From: Paucimonas lemoignei
GTDB lineage: Bacteria > Pseudomonadota > Gammaproteobacteria > Burkholderiales > Burkholderiaceae_D
Direction of reading: 5' to 3'
NCBI RefSeq assembly: GCF_004342585.1
Contig: NZ_SLZQ01000020.1
Span: forward strand, 1 to 45,671
DNA length: 45,671 nucleotides
The translations under genes were made by a program, and so were the position numbers. Each line of letters opens with the position of its first letter. Positions within the stretch are counted from its first letter, which is position 1. The notes under the pieces were generated by a model, which worked only from the letters and a program-made list of their open reading frames with translations, was not told the DNA's origin and made no database searches. Of the stretch, positions 41,834-45,671 are shown in pieces.

Positions 41834-42907
41834 TTACTTCTTCTTGAACATCGCGCGCAAGCGCAGCTTGCCGACGACGCCCATGGGCAGGAAGTACACC
41901 GAGAGGATGTACAGCACACCCAGCCACAGCAGCCAGCGGTCCGGCGACAACAGGGCCGACAGCATCGGCAGGCTGGAGGTAGCGTCGGAAGCCAGCTTGA
42001 ACAGCTCCTGCAGATAGCTTTCCGCGGTCAGGAACAGGGCCGTGCCGACCACTGCGCCGTACATCGTGCCCATGCCGCCGATCACGACGATCAGCAGGAT
42101 GTCCACCATGATCACGAACGACAGGGAAGTGTCCGGGCCGTTATAACGCAGCCACAGCGCCAGCAGGCAGCCAGCCAGGGTGGCGAACAGCGCAGCCAGA
42201 ATGTTCGACCAGATACGGAACACCACGATACGGTAGCCGATCGCTTCAGCACGGAAATCGTTTTCACGGATGGCTTGCAGTACGCGACCAAACGGCGAAT
42301 TCACGATACGCAGCATCAGCAAGAACAGCGCCAGTGCGATGAAGAACACCATGTAGTAGGTGAGCAGCTTGCCGTTGAGTTCAACACCAAACAGCGGTGT
42401 TTCCGACAACGTAAAGCCTGGCGAGAAAATTTCCGGCAGGCGGAAATTCAAGCCGTCTTCACCACCGGTGATATCGGACATCTGGCCAGCCAGGGTCAGG
42501 AACGCCATCGCCACCGCCAAGGTAATCATGGCATAGAAGATTGCCTTCACCCGCAGCGACATCAGGCCCACGACCAGGGACAGGGCCAGCGACAAAGCCA
42601 GCGCACCGCCCATGCCGATCAACAGGCTATCCCAGCCCGGGCCCATGCGCGAACTGGCGATGGCAATCCCGTAGGCACCGATACCGAAGAACATGGTATG
42701 GGCGAACGAGAAAATCCCGGTGTAACCCAGCAGCAGGTCGAAGCTGGCCACCAGCACGATAAAGATCGAAATCTTTGCAGCCACGTTCAGCGCGCGCGAG
42801 CTCGGGAACAGGAACGGCGCGAGCGCGAGGCCCAGGAAAATGACGATCAGGATACCGGTCAGCACGCGGCTGCGCGGCAAGTCGTTGGATAAGAGACGCG
42901 AGATCAT
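41834..42907 (-). CDS. livM: Branched-chain amino acid-type ABC permease LivM
   Basis: 357 residues with about ten membrane helices. The family segment LGYTGIFSFAHTMFFGIGAY and the cytoplasmic loop SPFGRVLQAIRENDFRAEAIG, which docks the ATPase, are both present. It overlaps the livH stop by four bases (ATGA). With LivH it forms the channel of a HAAT-family importer. The C-terminus ends RLRAMFKKK. The cargo may be an amino acid, amide or other small organic compound. Confidence 0.9.
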   Translation of the reverse strand: MISRLLSNDLPRSRVLTGILIVIFLGLALAPFLFPSSRALNVAAKISIFIVLVASFDLLLGYTGIFSFAHTMFFGIGAYGIAIASSRMGPGWDSLLIGMGGALALSLALSLVVGLMSLRVKAIFYAMITLAVAMAFLTLAGQMSDITGGEDGLNFRLPEIFSPGFTLSETPLFGVELNGKLLTYYMVFFIALALFLLMLRIVNSPFGRVLQAIRENDFRAEAIGYRIVVFRIWSNILAALFATLAGCLLALWLRYNGPDTSLSFVIMVDILLIVVIGGMGTMYGAVVGTALFLTAESYLQELFKLASDATSSLPMLSALLSPDRWLLWLGVLYILSVYFLPMGVVGKLRLRAMFKKK

Positions 42908-43938
42908 CGGTTGGTCACCTTATAGAGGCCGTTCGGACGCCATACCAGGATGGCAACCATCAGCAGAATGGTCGAGACAGCGTTGATTTTCGGGGTAAGG
43001 AAGCCAGAGTAGTTCGACAGCAGGCCAACCAGGATAGCGCCGAGGAAGGCGCCGCCGGTCGAACCCAGGCCGCCGATAATGATCACGATGAACAGCAACA
43101 CGTTGATCGAGGCGCCCATCTGCGGAATGATGCTTTGCTGGTAGAAGCCCCACATCACGCCACCCAGGCCGGCCAGTGCGCAACCTACCACGAACACGCC
43201 AACGAACAGGGCCTTGATGCGGTAACCCAGGCTTTCCACCATTTCGGCATCCTGCACACCGGCACGGATCAGCAGACCCAGCTTGGTACGGTTCAGCACC
43301 AGCATCATGACGGCAAACACAATGATTCCGACTACCACGGCGAACAGGCGGTACTTCTCGATGCCGGCATCCATGAAGATCACGGAACCGAACAGCGAAG
43401 TCGGCAGCGTCATCGGACGCATTTCCGGGCCCCAGATCACCTTGATCAGCTCTTCGCCGACCACCATACCACCCATGGTGATAAGAATCTGCATCAGGTG
43501 CAAGCCGTAGACTTTGCGCACCAGGACACGCTCAAAGATCCAGCCGACAATGCCGGACACGACCATGGCCGCAAACATGGCCAGGATCATCGCCAGCAAG
43601 TTCAAGCCAAGGCTGTCCGCGGTCATCCACTCGGCCGGCAGCCAGCCCAGCACGGTCGCTGCCACGAATGCGCCGACGGCGATGAACAAGCCATGACCGA
43701 AGTTCAGCACGTCCATCAAGCCGAAGATCAGGGTCAGGCCGGAGGCGATGATGAAAATGATCATGCCCATGGCCAGGCCTGCCAGGGTCAGCGTCAGCCA
43801 GGTAGAGGTTGAGCCAATGAAGGGCAATGAAGCCAGCGCCATGATCGGCGCCAGGGCCAACGGAATCCAGTCGACCTTGGCCTTTGGAATGGTTGGCGCC
43901 TTCGAAGTTTTTGCAATGGGGAGTTCAGCTGTGCTCAT
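42904..43938 (-). CDS. livH: Branched-chain amino acid-type ABC permease LivH
   Basis: 344 residues with about eight membrane helices. GLTLIFGLMDVLNFGHGLFI is the LivH hallmark, and TKLGLLIRAGVQDAEMVESLG is the ATPase-docking loop. A 30-residue soluble head (MSTAELPIAKTSKAPTIPKA onward) precedes the first helix, longer than in E. coli LivH. The ATG lies seven bases after the livF stop, and the stop overlaps livM. Confidence 0.9.
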   Translation of the reverse strand: MSTAELPIAKTSKAPTIPKAKVDWIPLALAPIMALASLPFIGSTSTWLTLTLAGLAMGMIIFIIASGLTLIFGLMDVLNFGHGLFIAVGAFVAATVLGWLPAEWMTADSLGLNLLAMILAMFAAMVVSGIVGWIFERVLVRKVYGLHLMQILITMGGMVVGEELIKVIWGPEMRPMTLPTSLFGSVIFMDAGIEKYRLFAVVVGIIVFAVMMLVLNRTKLGLLIRAGVQDAEMVESLGYRIKALFVGVFVVGCALAGLGGVMWGFYQQSIIPQMGASINVLLFIVIIIGGLGSTGGAFLGAILVGLLSNYSGFLTPKINAVSTILLMVAILVWRPNGLYKVTNR

Positions 43939-43945
43939 GATTTCC

Positions 43946-44683
43946 TCATTGGTGAGCGTTCAGGGAAAGACCCAGCAGCTGCGTCTGCAGCGCTTCGTCT
44001 TCAGCCAGTTCTGCCATCAGGCCGCGGTGCACGATCTTGCCGTTGTCCATCACGGCCACCGTGTCGCCCAGCTGCTTGGCAAAGTTGAAGTTCTGTTCCA
44101 CCAGCAGGATCGTGGTATCGGTCTGCTTGAGTTCGCGGAAGGCCGAAATCATGTTGGCGATGATCGCCGGCGCCAGGCCCTTGCTGGGCTCGTCGATCAG
44201 CAGCAGCTTGCGCGGTTCGACGATAGCGCGGGAAACGGCGAGCATCTGCTTCTGGCCGCCGGACAATTTACCAGCCGGGTATTCCCAGAATTTCTTCATT
44301 GCCGGGAACAGCGAGAAAATCCATTCCAGGCGCTTTTGATCGATGTCCTCGACGCTGCGTGCGCCGCGGGCCGCGAGAATCATGTTTTCACGCACGGTCA
44401 GGTCCGAGAAGATCCCCATGTTTTCTGGCACGTAGGCGATGCCTGCCTGCGAAATATCGGGAGTGGACTTCTTGGTGACGTCCTGGCCGTCGAAAGTGAT
44501 CTTGCCCTTGGACGCCTGCCACAAGCCCATGATGGTGCGGAGGCAGGTGGACTTGCCGGCGCCGTTGCGGCCCAACAGCATGGTCAGCTGGCCGCGCGGC
44601 ACTTGCAGGTCGACGCCGTGCAGGATGTGATAAGGGCCAATGTGGGTATTGACGCCTTCGAGTTTCAAGAGAGGGGCATTCAT
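43946..44683 (-). CDS. livF: ABC transporter ATP-binding protein LivF
   Basis: 245 residues. Walker A GRNGAGKS, signature LSGGQKQMLAVSRAI, Walker B LLLIDEP and the switch region around LLVEQNFNFAKQLGD (the LivF-type EQN in place of His) are all visible. It overlaps the livG stop by four bases (ATGA). It pairs with LivG to power uptake through LivHM. Confidence 0.92.
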   Translation of the reverse strand: MNAPLLKLEGVNTHIGPYHILHGVDLQVPRGQLTMLLGRNGAGKSTCLRTIMGLWQASKGKITFDGQDVTKKSTPDISQAGIAYVPENMGIFSDLTVRENMILAARGARSVEDIDQKRLEWIFSLFPAMKKFWEYPAGKLSGGQKQMLAVSRAIVEPRKLLLIDEPSKGLAPAIIANMISAFRELKQTDTTILLVEQNFNFAKQLGDTVAVMDNGKIVHRGLMAELAEDEALQTQLLGLSLNAHQ

Positions 44684-45486
44684 GCGGCTTCTCCAACCGG
44701 CGCGAGACCGAGGTAGGCTTGTTGAACGACAGGCGAGGCGATCACGGCTTCCGGTTCGCCATCGGCCATCAGGGTACCGTTGTGCAGCACGATGATGCGG
44801 TCGGCCAGTTCGCGCACCACATCCATCTTGTGCTCAACCAGCAGGATGGTCTTGTCGGTCTTGGTCTTCAGCATGCGGATCAGGTCCAGGATCACCGGGA
44901 CTTCATCGACGCTCATGCCGGCAGTCGGTTCGTCGAACATGTAGACGGTCGGGTCCAGCGCCATCAGCAGGGCAACTTCCAGCTTACGCTGGTCGCCATG
45001 CGGCAGAGCAGCGGCGTACATGTTGCGCTTGGCAGTCAGGGCCACGGCTTCGAGCACCTCTTCGGCGCGCGCGATCAGGTCCTTGTGGCTGCTCCAGATA
45101 TTCCACATGTCCAGACCCATCTGACGCTTCGATTGCAGCGCCAGGCGCACGTTTTCCAATACGGTCAGGCGCGGGAACAGGCTGGTGAGCTGGAAGGCGC
45201 GTCCCAGGCCGGCATGCATGCGGGCCGAGGCTTGCAGGCGGGAGATGTCCCGGCCGTTCAGCAGCACCTGGCCAGCTGAAGCATTCAGCTGACCGGAAAT
45301 CAGATTGAAGTATGTGGTCTTGCCGGCGCCGTTCGGGCCGACGATCGCGGTCAGCGTGCCGGTCTTAAAGGCACATGACACCGCGTTGACTGCAACGTGA
45401 CCGCCGAAACGGATCGTCAAGTCGCGCGTCTCCAGCGACACGGTTCCGGCTTTCTTGCCAGCCGCGTCCAGTTTTTGTACAGACAT
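44680..45486 (-). CDS. livG: ABC transporter ATP-binding protein LivG
   Basis: 268 residues. Walker A GPNGAGKT, a signature reading LPHGDQRKLEVALLM in place of canonical LSGGQ, Walker B VYMFDEP and switch His in LLVEHKMD. The HGDQR-type signature is a common variant among LivG-like ATPases. The ATG at 45486 has GGGG six bases upstream. It follows the binding-protein gene after about 100 bases containing two hairpins. Confidence 0.92.
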   Translation of the reverse strand: MSVQKLDAAGKKAGTVSLETRDLTIRFGGHVAVNAVSCAFKTGTLTAIVGPNGAGKTTYFNLISGQLNASAGQVLLNGRDISRLQASARMHAGLGRAFQLTSLFPRLTVLENVRLALQSKRQMGLDMWNIWSSHKDLIARAEEVLEAVALTAKRNMYAAALPHGDQRKLEVALLMALDPTVYMFDEPTAGMSVDEVPVILDLIRMLKTKTDKTILLVEHKMDVVRELADRIIVLHNGTLMADGEPEAVIASPVVQQAYLGLAPVGEAA

Positions 45487-45518
45487 GCCGCACCCCGCTA
45501 AAAATTCTACGTGATTTT

Positions 45519-45549
45519 CCGGAACTGGCGATTGTTCCGCCAGTTCCGG
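45519..45549 (-). terminator. Intercistronic hairpin before livG
   Basis: CCGGAACTGGC (45519-45529) pairs perfectly with GCCAGTTCCGG (45539-45549), an 11-bp stem. On the minus strand it is followed by AAAATCACG, not by T, so it is more likely an RNA-protecting or partial-termination hairpin. A second short hairpin, GCCCGC-TTGC-GCGGGC, lies at 45556-45571. Confidence 0.65.
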
Positions 45550-45586
45550 CTTTGTGCCCGCTTGCGCGGGCGGTTACAGCAACGGA

Positions 45587-45671
45587 TTAACGCTTGTTGC
45601 GGATGGGGATATCCATTTCTTCGGGCTTGATTTCGCGTACCAGTTCAGGCACGGCCCAGGTGAATGCCGGG
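45587..45671 (-). CDS. ABC substrate-binding protein, C-terminal end only
   Basis: Only the last 28 codons are in the window, reading PAFTWAVPELVREIKPEEMD then IPIRNKR and a TAA stop. It is cut by the window edge. Position and orientation directly upstream of livG make it the periplasmic binding protein of the operon; the tail itself does not identify the ligand. Confidence 0.7.
   Translation of the reverse strand, partial: PAFTWAVPELVREIKPEEMDIPIRNKR

Noticed and set aside
41024-42892. Plus-strand 622-codon frame opposite hydrolase and livM
   Set aside because: Antisense shadow: its translation is a run of His, Gln and Arg with no fold-like pattern, opposite two clear genes.

Overview
The window looks like a chromosomal stretch from a betaproteobacterium of the order Burkholderiales. 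A member of the Oxalobacteraceae (Herminiimonas, Collimonas or Janthinobacterium type) is most likely. The reasons are the moderately high GC content and a gene set typical of that group: a phasin, LpxO, DUF2244, a DUF3717-like protein, a DUF4080 radical-SAM protein, a patatin with a DUF3734-like tail and a LivGFHM transporter. The family assignment is inferred from protein style; no rRNA, tRNA, insertion sequence, integrase or CRISPR array was seen.

Layout. 1-780 has no convincing gene. 783-2019 (+) encodes a DUF2244 membrane protein and a PlsC-type acyltransferase. 2041-5539 (-) is an ABC-importer operon (ATPase, NitT/TauT-type binding protein, permease, family-3 binding protein). 5825-12657 is the most interesting block. 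On the minus strand it carries DUF350, an SPFH/SHOCT protein, a double zinc-ribbon/DUF4178 protein, a 55-residue membrane protein and SpeD. On the plus strand, divergently, it carries a membrane-embedded aminopropyltransferase and a Tat-type FAD oxidoreductase. Together they look like a dedicated membrane-linked polyamine module. 12702-13155 (-) is a Gdx/SugE guanidinium exporter under a guanidine-II (mini-ykkC) riboswitch whose two ACGR hairpins and anti-Shine-Dalgarno switch can be read directly.

13205-24437 holds AsmA, a CRP/FNR regulator lacking the FNR cysteine cluster, a FadL porin, a soluble-aldose-dehydrogenase-like protein, a single-domain response regulator, an Old Yellow Enzyme, LpxO, a zinc-ribbon protein and a Ser/Gly-rich exported protein with a recent 222-bp duplication. 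24608-27782 holds two related, convergent HisKA_3 sensor kinases without an adjacent response regulator. 28154-34400 carries a Tim44-domain protein, a divergent FtsH paralogue, several small proteins, a GlsB/YeaQ-type stress protein and a SET-domain methyltransferase. 34454-40994 has a phasin with a clear promoter flanked by repeated TTGTTGC motifs, a patatin, a B12-binding/radical-SAM protein, small proteins, an MFS transporter and a DUF72 protein. 40991-45671 (-) is a branched-chain-amino-acid-type ABC operon (binding-protein end, livG, livF, livH, livM) with an alpha/beta hydrolase at its end.

Several real genes start inside longer open frames; starts were chosen from Shine-Dalgarno sites, signal peptides and promoter positions. 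Two coding genes of 55 and 49 residues are short enough to be missed by length cut-offs.
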